Below, piece after piece: positions 12,801 through 22,600 of a DNA stretch of 64,000 bases; the stretch's first letter is position 1; each line of letters opens with the position of its first letter. Source of the DNA: Pithys albifrons albifrons (Eukaryota > Chordata > Aves > Passeriformes > Thamnophilidae). Position numbers and translations under genes: made by a program. The notes below the pieces were generated by a model. It saw only the letters and a program-made list of their open reading frames with translations, did no database searches and was not told the DNA's origin. The stretch covers positions 12,359,001-12,423,000 of the forward strand of contig NC_092471.1 in assembly GCF_047495875.1 (NCBI RefSeq). The letters run 5' to 3'.

Positions 12801-14079
12801 CCCTGGGGGCCACATCTGAGTTCCAGGATCTCCATGGCTATCCCACCCCTGCACTGACTGCAAGGGAGGCAGAGAGCAGAGGTTGCCTTCACAGTGTCCT
12901 ACCAATGTAAATAATCCACATGCAGAGAAACCTGCGTGTAACATATTGGGGTTGTCTCTTTGGAAAGTGTTTGTCTTCTGCCCCTGAAGTGCAGACAGTG
13001 AACTATTAATGCTGCCAGAGAGCACTGTGTCACTGCAGCACAGGCCAAAGTGTGCCAAGGATTGCATGGAATGAGACAATCCAGGGGAAGTGTCTGTCTT
13101 ACTGCAGTAAATTTGATTGGAGGTGTGTCTGTAGGACACAGAAACAGCTGAGAATCAGCTCGTCTTATACAGCTCCTCTTCATTCTGACAGCCCTTCCTG
13201 TTGTAAGGCTTGTGAATAAGAAACTTTTCTTATTGCAGTGAAATCACACACCCTCTGATGCTAAAGTTTATCATTTGGGCTCTGGGCTGGGTCTGCTGTA
13301 CATGTCATTACACATACACAAGGTTAGAAGGAATAGGGAGAAAGAAACTGCTCAGGAAAAACTAACAGAAAAATTCCAGTTATTCAGGTCTATTCCAACT
13401 GCTGCACTCAGAGGAAACCTCAGGCACAGTTCCAGCTACCAGCAGGTGAAGGACCAGCAGGGGAACTCACACCTCTTTTGGGAGTTCTCCCAAAATGACA
13501 TTATTCTTATTTTAGAAAAGTCACAAAATAATTCAATAAAAGCAATGACATGTTGAAATTTTAATTGGGGGAATATCCTGCCTAAAATAGTAGAGCTGTT
13601 TTAAGTGTCAATACATTTGGTGCCTAAACAGCTTGATATTTTAACCTTGTATTTGCCTGTAATTTGAAATTGCTCTGATGCCTATTGATTAGTTTCATCT
13701 GAAACACATGCCTCTGTTACAAAATATTGATTTTTGCATCACCTTTTAGCCAAATAGGTTAATTGAATGGTGTTAGTGGAAATTATTTCAGATGCAGTCT
13801 CTGACTAATGTTTGCCTTCAAAGAGCTGATGGAATTGTTTGACATTTAGCCAAGATATTTGCTAACACTGGAGCATCAGCACTGGGACTTTGGAACTGAG
13901 GTGGTGCTTAAAGGTACATTTTGAAGAAACTTTGTTTGTTCCCTGTTTAGGCAAAACAAACAAACCAAAGGCCAGATCTGACTTCCATTAGAATTAGTGG
14001 GTGTTTCACCATTTTTTTAAGAGTTGAATATTGGATTACTGATAGTTTAGGGAACATCTGGTACCATTGTAATAACACA
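9858..14079. other. Gene-free intergenic DNA
   Basis: AT-rich. The only structure noticed is the inverted repeat at 11351-11388. The open frames at 12.5-13.2 kb have no recognised similarity. Confidence 0.55.
11351..11388. repeat. 12-bp perfect inverted repeat
   Basis: GGAATAAACCAA at 11351-11362 and TTGGTTTATTCC at 11377-11388 are exact reverse complements separated by 14 bases. There is an AATAAA on each strand. It may be a hairpin or a remnant of a small DNA element. Confidence 0.8.
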
Positions 14080-14470
14080 GGGAGTTGGGGGTGTTTAGCC
14101 TGGAGAAGAGGAGGCTCAGAGGTGACCTCAGCACTGTCTGGAACTACCTGAAGGGAAGTTCTGGCCAGGTGGGGTTTGGTCTCTTCTCCCAGGCACTCAG
14201 CAATAGGACAAGGGGGCACGATGGGCTCAAGCTCTGCCAGGGGAAATTGAAGTTGGAGATCAGAAAAAAATTCTTTGCAGAGAGAGTGCTCAGGCATTGG
14301 AATGGGCTGCCCAGAGAGGGGGTGGATTCCCCATCCCTGGAGGTTTTTCAACTGAGATTGGCCGTGGCACTGAGTGCCATGATCTGGTAAAGGGACTGGA
14401 GTTGGACCAAGTCTTGGACTTGATGATCTGGGAGGTCTTTTCCAACCCAATCCATTCTATGATTCTATGA
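14080..14470 (+). mobile_element. CR1 LINE fragment, 3' end
   Basis: Begins within GGGAGTTGGGGGTGTTTAGC and runs to the terminal ATTCTATGATTCTATGA octamers, so the 3' end is intact and the 5' part is missing. It contains only the last part of the element. The open frames across it are remnants or chance. Confidence 0.95.
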
Positions 14471-16106
14471 AGGGGAAAAGACACTGGAGGACAAACCCCC
14501 AAAATATGTTTACCTGGCCATATGTTTCACTTGCACACAGGCAGATTTTCACAGGAGCTGAAATTCTGGTTCATTCTCTAACGAAATTAAGAGGATTTAA
14601 AAATTTCTTGGACCGGCAACTGTGGTGACACTTTGAACTGACCTGTTCTGAAAATGAATCCCCACTTGGGACTGCCTTGACATGGAGTAAAATGGAACAG
14701 TTATTTGTTCTTGATCTCACCATATCCCAGTGGATACAGTTACAATTCAATATATAGCAAGTCCTGTTTTTCTTTCAAAAGCAAGAGAGGTATTTATCAG
14801 GATAAGAGCCATGACATTCCTCCAGTTCTGCTGTGACAGAAATTTGAGGTGCCCAGTCCAGAGAGCCCACGGGACTGTAACAAGCACAGATTCTGCCTTT
14901 TGTGCTGGGAACTGGCCAAACTTGACTTCCTTAAGACCAGTGTAGTTTAGTTAACCCCAGCTCCAGCTTTAGCATTATTTTTGTGTCCAGCCTATAGGTC
15001 AAAGTGCCAATGTGCTGAGCACCTGAGACTTAATTCCCAGTTCCCATTAAAATCAACAGGTCAAATCTCACTTGTGTAAAACATCTTAAAGCATCTGTAG
15101 TTTGTGATATAATCCCACAAATGTTTAGGTGAAATGGGGGCTTTATTTCCTTTTCAGGCCCTCCAGTCTTTACACCAGTAAGTTAGAATTAGTAACTTGT
15201 GTCAGGCCAAACCCTCAAACTCTGAGTCATGACCCAGTTTCAGGCACCCCATTAATGAGAGTCTGTCTGGTCTGGCCAGTGTCAGTCACTTCCCTCGGTT
15301 TAGGAGACAGTTCCTTACACTCCTGTACATCTGGGCAGTGTTCCTGCACTCTCTGGGAACTTCAACAACAGCTGAGAATATTTTCTCTCACAAGAACCAT
15401 TCATAAAGATTCATGGTCACAGAGAACAGTCCACATGACCCCCAGGACTGCAGGAGAGACTTCACAGATGCTGCTTGAGCAGCCTGAGAGCTGGAGTGTT
15501 GTGTGAATCTCCTCCTTGAGGGAATTCTTCTGGCAAATGTCACTGTACCTGCTAAACCTCTGAACTGCCAGCTGGACAAGGGAACAGGGATGCTGTCCAT
15601 GTGATCCCTGAGGGCTGATGAGCCTCAGGATGAGAGAGTGAACTGCCAGTTTAATTTTAATCACTGATACAGCCCATGGAACATTTCATTGGTCTCTATT
15701 CAGTAGAATGGCTACAGAAATTTGGAATATTTCCCTTCTGCTGCCTCCTGGACCTGCCCTTTGGTGTTTGTACAGCACTGCAGTGAGGTTTGGAAGCTGC
15801 AGAGTTCAAGTGTGTTATCATTCCAGTAATGTTACATATATTCTGACTCAATAAACTCAAAAGCACTGTAGTCTGTTGGGTTCTTTTAATGAAGGATGTT
15901 CTACTGGAAATCTGTCAGTGTTAACTGTGTAACCTCAAAGGGGAACAAATTATAAACCCTTGAGAATTACAACTTCATTAACCCCAGCCCAGCAAGACTC
16001 TCTGCAGAACTGAAGGCTGCTGATGTTGTCTGGGGTGATCAGGACCCAGAGCACTCAGTGTGGGCTGTCCCTGAGGCCACTGCAGGGACATCAGAGCTGG
16101 CAGAGG
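14471..16106. other. Intergenic DNA upstream of NXT2
   Basis: Contains the duplicated segment at 15065-15203; otherwise no gene is recognised. Confidence 0.55.
15065..15203 (+). repeat. Short copy of a 139/147-bp local duplication
   Basis: From ATCTCACTTGTGTAAAACAT to AGTAACTTGTGTC this equals 21950-22096 except for one substitution and an 8-bp gap after CCCACAAAT. Flanking sequence is unrelated on both sides. It includes a splice-site-like layout: TTTCCTTTTCAG, 20 bases, then GTAAGTT. Confidence 0.93.
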
Positions 16107-16370
16107 CACAGGAGGCCCTGGGCAGGCCTGGCCCTGTCAGGAGTGCAGGTGGCACAGGAGGCCCTGGGCAGGCCTGGCCCTGTCAGGAGTGCAGGTGGCA
16201 CAGGAGGCCCTGGGCAGGCCTGGCCCTGTCAGGAGTGCAGGTGGCACAGGAGGCCCTGGGCCCTGTCAGGAGTGCAGGTGGCACAAGAGGCCCTGGGCAG
16301 GCCTGGCCCTGTCAGGAGTGCAGGTGGCACAGGAGGCCCTGGGCAGGCCTGGCCTTGCAGGTGCAGTTGG
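16107..16370. repeat. Minisatellite, 46-bp unit, six copies
   Basis: Units start with CACAGGAGGCCCTGGG at 16107, 16153, 16199 and 16245, then CACAAGAGG at 16282 and CACAGGAGG at 16328. The fourth unit lacks 9 bp; the last is partial and diverges after GGCCTGGCC. The array ends about 400 bp before the NXT2 CpG island. The open frames here are repeat translations. Confidence 0.95.
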
Positions 16371-16769
16371 GCCCGTGGGGGCCTGTGGGGACAGGGGACC
16401 CTTCTCGCCTTGCTGGAGACTGATTCCTCTTTCATTCCGTGCCCATTATTTGCCCAGCATCAAATAATTCACAATAAACACATGTCACTTTGTCAGTGGT
16501 TCTGAAATTATGCAGCATTCTGTTATCCATTTTGATAGATTTCAATGGACCGGCTGATGAGAACAAACCAAGCCTGGCCCAGCCCAATGTCTGAGGGCCC
16601 CGAGCCCTCCTACCCAGTTATTGATACTCTGAGTAAACTGGGCTGAAGTTCTGAACCAGTCACTTCTGAGAATTACTGCCCATCTCCACAGAAATAGGGA
16701 AATAAACGATCCATTCGCTGTGTAGCTGGGATGGAGGTTTTAATTCCTTTTCCGGGGCTGTTTCCAGGC

Positions 16770-17130
16770 ACTCCTGGTTTCCCAGGCGGCCCTTCCCGGC
16801 CCCGGAACGGAAGCGCCGCCGCGGCCGGGCCGTGTTGTCGGGGGGAGCGCTCGGGGAGCACCGCGGCGCGGCGGAACCTGCCCCGTGCACTTCCGGCGCC
16901 CGCCCGCCTCGCCGCCCCATGGCCGCGTCCGTGGTGAGTGCGGGCCGGGCTGGGAACAGCCGGGAACAGACCCGGGAGGGGGGCGCGGGCCGGGGGGTGG
17001 GCGTGGGAACGCGGGGAGGCCGCGGGACGTGTCCCGGCCCTCAGCGGGGTGCGGGCGGGGCACCCCCGGCCTGCCCTGCCCAGGGCCCGCCACAGGCCCT
17101 GAGGGCACGGGGGGCTCGGCAAGACATCGG
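16770..17130. promoter_or_regulatory. CpG island at the NXT2 promoter and first exon
   Basis: This is a dense run of CpG dinucleotides and G+C-rich sequence between AT-rich flanks. It covers the NXT2 ATG at 16919 and the start of intron 1. It fits a TATA-less housekeeping promoter. The transcription start cannot be fixed from sequence alone. Several long open frames here on both strands result from GC-richness and are not called. Confidence 0.8.
16919..16933 (+). CDS. NXT2: NXT2 coding exon 1
   Basis: Five codons (MAASV) end at a GTGAGT donor in phase 0. The ATG has G at +4 but C at -3. The exon lies inside the CpG island, as expected for a first exon. Confidence 0.9.
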
Positions 17131-20100
17131 CAGGGCCCGGGGGGGTTGGAAATCTGCCTGGCATTGTCAGAGTCTTCGAGAAGGTTGTGTTGTGTTGGTT
17201 GGTTTGTCAGTTACGGCTTTTCTCTTAAGTGCTGGGAGGGAAGGTCTCGGAGCGAGGGGGTCGGGCAGGAACCAGGAGCCCGAGGGAGCTGCGACATCCC
17301 CATCCTCGGAGATGTCCGGACGTGGCGGGAGACAGGACACTGGGACAGCCCGGAAAGGGGATCGGCCTTGGGCTCAGCTCCGCTTTGAAAAGGGATCAGG
17401 ACCACATGGCCTCCAGCAGTTTATTCCTGCCTAAAATTATCGCTGGGCTCCGGCTGTAAAAACTCGTCTGGGGTCTGAAAGCCAACAGAGCTCATTCCCC
17501 ATTTAACTCCTGTTGTAGCTACCCCACCAACTCATTGCAGTCTCCTGGTGTTTCTCCGGTGCTTTCCCTCGTGCCTGTCCTGTGTTTGGAGCTAACTGGG
17601 AGTGTTTGGTGCTGGTGGGGAGTGTCTCTGCAGTGTCACCGCACTGAGGGCACAGCCACCTGCCCTCCCGACACCACAGGCACAGCTGCAGGGCCGGGGC
17701 TCACACTCCGTGTCTCCAGTGCCAGGGAGTTCCTCTGGACACTTCCTGGGGTGCAGCAATCTTTACGTTGTCACATTTGTTGGAATGAGCCTGTGGGTTT
17801 GGAAGTTGCTGGGGAAGGTGAAGAGCAGGCAGAGAAAAGTAGTGCACAGTAACATGAGAGAGTTTGGCTTTGTTGAGTAAAGAGGGAATATTTGATAGGC
17901 TGGTGGTTATTCTGCAGTAAAGAGCTTTCTCTGAGCAGAAATATTTCCTGTGGTGATCGTGGAGGAGTTCATTGGAGTTCTCTTGTATATTCAGTAAAGG
18001 CTTCCATGGAAACATAAGTAGTTAAGTTGTGCAGCACTGATTGAGTTGCAGACAGTGAGAGCACAATGATAAATAATAACATCTTTAACAAGCTGTCGTA
18101 ACAGAACCAAGTGCAGTTTTATGTGTGGACAGGAAATTCAGACTCTGCGTTCCAGGACATCCCAGTTCAGGGTGTGTAGGAGATCAAGGGCCAAAGAGCT
18201 GCACAAACAGAGCAGATCACCCAGTGGGATCCCAGTGCAGTGATGGGACAGCACAGGCTGTCACCTGGGGATGAGTGAAAGCAGAGAGATGTCAGGGGAG
18301 TGCTGAGGTGTGAGGGGGGGTGTTTGGTTTTCACTGGTAGATGCAGCACTGGAGCAGGTACATTCGGGGTGTTGGTGTTCCCTCTCTCTCTCTCTCTCTT
18401 TCTCTCTCATTACACTTTAAATTTGTGTATATAGAGGTGTTTGGAAACAGTGAGACTGTGGTGTCAGTGTGATGGGGTTCATGCTAATTCTCAGAAATAC
18501 ATTGAATAAGTCTTGTCCCTTAACTTTATTTCAGAACAGCCATCCCAGCAACTGTTTCCCCTGAACACTTTGGTGCCCACCCCACCTGCAGCAGCTGTAG
18601 CCCATTTTCCAATGTAAATATTTGCAATTTAAGTGCAATACATATATCAGCATTCAAAATGAATCCTAAAACTGTCACCTGCCTAAAAGCTGGTACTTTC
18701 TGCAAATAGAAAAGGAGTTTAGAATAAATTTCAGCATTATCTGATACCACATTTTGGTGAGGATGGGAAAGACCAATCAAAGCGACTCACGGGAGGAATT
18801 GTGTACATGGCTGGGTTGTGTAACTTAAGTAATTTATCTGATTTTTTCCCTCCAGGATTTCAAAACCTATGTGGATCAAGCTTGTAGAGCTGCAGATGAG
18901 TTTGTCAATATTTATTATGAGACAATGGATAAGAGAAGGAGGGTATGTAGATTTCTGACAATAGTTAAAATTGCCTTGTGCCCTTTTTGTTTGCTTTGCT
19001 AACTGGCCTTACACAGAGAGCACCTGAGTGTGGGTTACCATGTGTTGTATGGCCAGGCTGAGTCCTCTGTGCCTCGGGCTGCCCTGCAGGGAACTTTGTG
19101 TCCCTGTGCAGCCTTGCTGTAGAAGGGGCCTTTTGGGAAATGCCTGAGGCTTCTCCATGGTCCCAGTCCAGTCTGGAGCAGCTGTGTCTGTCCTGCAGGG
19201 GCAGGATTTGGTCAGCACAGGGTGGTGGGTTTTGTGTGTTGTCCATTATATGTTTATGTGTTTTTCCTAAGTGTGTATTTTCATAATCCCTCAGGCTTTA
19301 ACCAGACTATACCTGGACAAAGCAACATTAGTTTGGAATGGGAATGCAGTGTCTGGGCAAGAAGAACTAAATAAATTTTTTGAAATGTTGCCATCAAGTG
19401 AGTTCCAGGTTAATGTGTTGGACTGCCAGCCTGTTCACGGTAAGGTTGTGTTATAATTTATCTATTTTCAGGGGTTTTCTAACTATTGAGAGTGAAATAC
19501 AATTATAATAGTCCTTCATATTTCCTTTGGAATAAGCTTAGAGAAAATACCAAGGGTTGAAATGTCAAGCTGTGCATAAATAAAGCACAAGTCAAAAGAT
19601 GCAGCAACTCCACACTTTTTCTCATGTCTGGGAAAATATTTTAAGGACTTTTTTTTTAAGATCATATTCAGAAGTGATGTATTTTCATGTATGGAAAAAG
19701 TCTGGCTCATCAGGTTATGTTGTCCTTGAGAGACCTCTATGGTGGGCTCTGGTCCTGATCTGCAAATACTGTGGAACAAATCGTTACTAACCTGTGTGTA
19801 CTTTGATTTCTTTACCTCTAGAATAGATGTTAAATTCTTTAGATTTCTGGTTAACAACTGCTAAAGAAAGGCTTACGTAATTGAGAAGTTAATATATTGC
19901 TTCTAATGGACATTTTGGGAATATAAGTAAGGAATAAGCCTGTGGTCAAGCACACTTGCTTTGCTCTGCTGTGAGAAAGATACAATGTCTATTAAAGGGG
20001 GGGGAAGCAAATGCAACGTGCTGAATATCTCTATGTGTGTATATTATCTCAAGTAATGAGAGGTTATTCTGAGCAAACCCAGAGGTGTTTGTCATAGTGC

Positions 20101-20521
20101 TCTAAAGGGAACAGCAGGAGGTGAAAATGGCAAGGCCCTTGCCAAGGCGTGTTGAGTGAACCCACGGCTGTCTGTGTAGAAACGCTGCACCAAAGCTGTT
20201 CTGCCCCCTGTGTAACCAGCTGGTGTTACCTGGCGCTGGCACAGCCGCAGTTGAACGAAGCTTCTCTGTGCATTTCCTGCTCCTTTACCTGCTAGTCTTT
20301 GTTTGAGTTGTTTTCTTCATCATTTTATACCTCCTTGTGAAGAACAAGCTACTCAAGGCCAGACAACAGTCCTCGTGGTGACAAGTGGGACTGTCAAATT
20401 TGATGGGGATAAGCAGCGCTACTTCAATCAGAACTTCTTGCTGACAGCACAGGCCACCCCGACCAACACCGTGTGGAAGATCGCCGGGGATTGCTTCCGC
20501 TTCCAGGACTGGGCCAGTTAG
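16919..20521 (+). CDS. NXT2: NXT2, NTF2-related mRNA export factor (4 coding exons, 141 aa)
   Basis: This encodes the small NTF2-fold partner (p15 family) of NXF/TAP export receptors, which helps carry bulk mRNA through nuclear pores. Coding exons are 16919-16933, 18856-18942, 19295-19439 and 20343-20521. All introns are GT-AG with phases 0, 0 and 1, and the joined frame has 142 codons including TAG. Family landmarks are [16 protein letters not shown] near the N-terminus, the [10 protein letters not shown] helix, [20 protein letters not shown] in the middle, and [17 protein letters not shown] at the C-terminus. The NTF2 domain fills nearly the whole protein. The [12 protein letters not shown] segment resembles NXT2 more than NXT1, and the KCNE5-ACSL4 neighbours agree. 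The start is the only ATG in frame in the first exon; the frame stays open upstream without another ATG nearby. Length equals the short mammalian isoform to within one residue. The longer N-terminal isoform known in mammals is not evident. Confidence 0.96.
18380..18408. repeat. (TC)n microsatellite in NXT2 intron 1
   Basis: CT dinucleotides run with one TTT interruption, 450 bp upstream of exon 2. Confidence 0.9.
18856..18942 (+). CDS. NXT2: NXT2 coding exon 2
   Basis: A pyrimidine tract and CCAG acceptor precede 29 codons, from DFKTYVDQ to MDKRRR, ending at a GTATGT donor in phase 0. Confidence 0.96.
19295..19439 (+). CDS. NXT2: NXT2 coding exon 3
   Basis: The acceptor is CCCTCAG. The exon has 48 codons plus one base and encodes [12 protein letters not shown] through VLDCQPVH. 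It ends in phase 1 at a GTAAGG donor. Confidence 0.96.
20343..20521 (+). CDS. NXT2: NXT2 coding exon 4 (terminal)
   Basis: The acceptor is TTGTGAAG. The split Glu codon is completed, followed by [12 protein letters not shown] through FRFQDWAS and the TAG stop at 20519-20521. This exon encodes the beta-sheet half of the NTF2 fold. Confidence 0.96.
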
Positions 20522-21949
20522 CGGGGCTGGCGCGGGCAGGGACCCTCCCCACTGCTCAGGCAGCTGCTCCACGCGGGGGACACGCCTCTTTGTGTCGCAT
20601 CTGTCCTTGTGGAAGGTCTGCAGATCCTCCAGGATTGGTTCCAGTGACCATGGCTTTAGTAGTAATCTTAAAATGTGAGAGGTTGCTCATGTTAGTTGAA
20701 TTTAGTGAAGTGCTGAAGGCAGTGAGCTGCACTCGAATCATTCCCAAAATGCCTTACATGCAGCTGTGCTGCCGCTGCTGAGTGCTCAAACTCTGCTAGT
20801 TAAACACAAAATTTTAGTCATACACAATTCTGACCAAATGTAATTTTTCTCAACTTGAAAAGACCTGTTTTTACAGTAGCATCTTCTTTTTTTGGAAGGA
20901 GATGCTTGTGGCATGCAGATGGAATTCCGAACGCTGCCTGCTCCTGGTGGCAAGAGGCTGGGAAGCATTGCCATGGTTCCTGCTCTTTGTTGAAAGGAGC
21001 AAACAGGGCTCCTGAAGTCTGTAATCTCTCAATTCATTGGGAAGGTGATGTTACCTTCTCTGATGTGAAGGGACTAAAAAATCTCATCAGGTTTCCTTTT
21101 GGTCTGAGCTTCCCAGACTTTGGCTGTAGTCAATTTACATGGATTCATGTGTAGGGCATGCTGAATGATTCGGAGCTCCTGTGCCAACAACTCGCCACAT
21201 GCCTGTGAAAGACTTCAAACTGACTGTTTCTCTTTTGAAGTCTTACACAGTGACCTAGAAATGGGTTGGTAACACGATGTCTGTTTGCTTTAACTGTTCA
21301 TTTTGTTGCTATGAGGTTTGGACTGTTTTTCCCCTGTTAAATCTGCAAGTTTTGAACCCTTTTTATCTTTCCAAGAAATATGGTAGTTAAAAAGTGGCAC
21401 TGAAAGTGTGTATTACTGTGAAGCCTTCAGTTTTTCTCATCTGTACTGTTACTCACAACAGGTGCTTGCATTATTTTTGGAACAGTAGCTCTGCACCACA
21501 AAAACTCTCTTCCTCTCATGCAGGTTTTTACTGTATTTTTCATGTTCTCTGTAAACATGGCCTTTAATTATTGATTCCAGGGCATTTTGTGTGTTTTGCT
21601 TTAAATTTGCAGTTTAAAGCTTTCAGCTGCTTTAAAGTAGTTTTCAAGACTGCAGGTTAAGAGTGTCCATCTTAACCTGGGAACTTAAAAGTAAATCTGA
21701 GTTATCAGCAGATTTGTTTCAAAGTGGTCCATTTCTATTTTAAGCTTATTGGAAAAACCAAAACCAAAACAAAAAACCACCCCAAAATGCAGCTGCATCT
21801 GTGAGCAGTTGCTGGTAACTGAAGCTGCAGGAGGGGAGTTGTGCCTCCCAGCATAACCCACGTTCCAAAGACAACAGCAGTCTGAAAGCAGTTACAGCTG
21901 CAGCTCCTGTTCCATGGCTGACATCGAGGAAACTGTGAAAATGAGCAAT

Positions 21950-22096
21950 ATCTCACTTGTGTAAAACATCTTAAAGCATCTGTAGTTTGTGATATAATCC
22001 CACAAATAATGGAATGTTTAGGTGAAATGGGGGCTCTATTTCCTTTTCAGGCCCTCCAGTCTTTACACCAGTAAGTTAGAATTAGTAACTTGTGTC
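21950..22096 (+). repeat. Long copy of a 139/147-bp local duplication, in the NXT2 3' UTR
   Basis: Partner of 15065-15203 in the same orientation, 6.9 kb away, so the pair brackets NXT2. It contains an extra 8 bp (about AATGGAAT) flanked by AAT microhomology, which suggests the upstream copy lost it and this one is closer to the ancestor. Confidence 0.93.
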
Positions 22097-22577
22097 TGTT
22101 CAGAGGCTGTTTATGGTCAGAACTATTGTGTACCTATTTTTCAGGCTAAAGAATTTGAATTCCTGCAGAACAGTGCAGGAAATGAATTTTTGAAAACTGT
22201 AAATATTGTAAATACATTGTTATTTCTGTATGTAGTGAAGAAAGGATCACTCTATTTCATTACTGTTTGTTCTTAAGAGAATATGCGATGTTCATATATT
22301 TGTATTTCCTATAAAAGTTTGAAAAGAAAATGTAACCCTGAACACGCCTGTGACTGGTACAGCATTGTCGAACTGTGACACTGGTGTGGTGTACTCTCCT
22401 GGCTGTTTAATTTGCTGTTGATGTGTCAGTGGTGTTGCAGATCTGCTTTGCAAACACAAAACAGGTTTTGCCTTTCCAAATGTACTCATGGGTGCAACTG
22501 TAGCATTGGCTTGTTGGACTTTGAAGGCGGTTACCAGAACACACACTTATATCAGTACCTGATAAGCTTGTCCTGTG

Positions 22578-22583
22578 AATAAA
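22578..22583 (+). promoter_or_regulatory. Candidate NXT2 poly(A) signal AATAAA
   Basis: A canonical AATAAA hexamer is followed within 10-40 bases by T-rich sequence resembling a downstream element. It lies about 2.06 kb after the NXT2 stop. No transcript evidence is available here. Confidence 0.45.
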
Positions 22584-22600
22584 TACTTTTTGGATTTTTT

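Larger units (their letters stand above)
20522..22600 (+). other. NXT2: Probable NXT2 3' UTR
   Basis: AT-rich sequence without a gene-like frame follows the NXT2 stop. The first well-placed canonical AATAAA with a downstream T/GT-rich stretch is at 22578-22583, which would give a UTR of about 2.1 kb. Positions 21950-22096 are the longer copy of a duplication whose partner lies upstream of the gene. The true 3' end could be shorter or longer. Confidence 0.5.

Noticed and set aside
16023..16505. 160-codon repetitive protein
   Set aside because: It is a translation of the 46-bp minisatellite; open in several frames and on both strands.
16660..17434. Long overlapping open frames on both strands around the NXT2 first exon
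   Set aside because: They arise from stop-poor CpG-island sequence. The true NXT2 exon contributes only five codons here and splices at GTGAGT.
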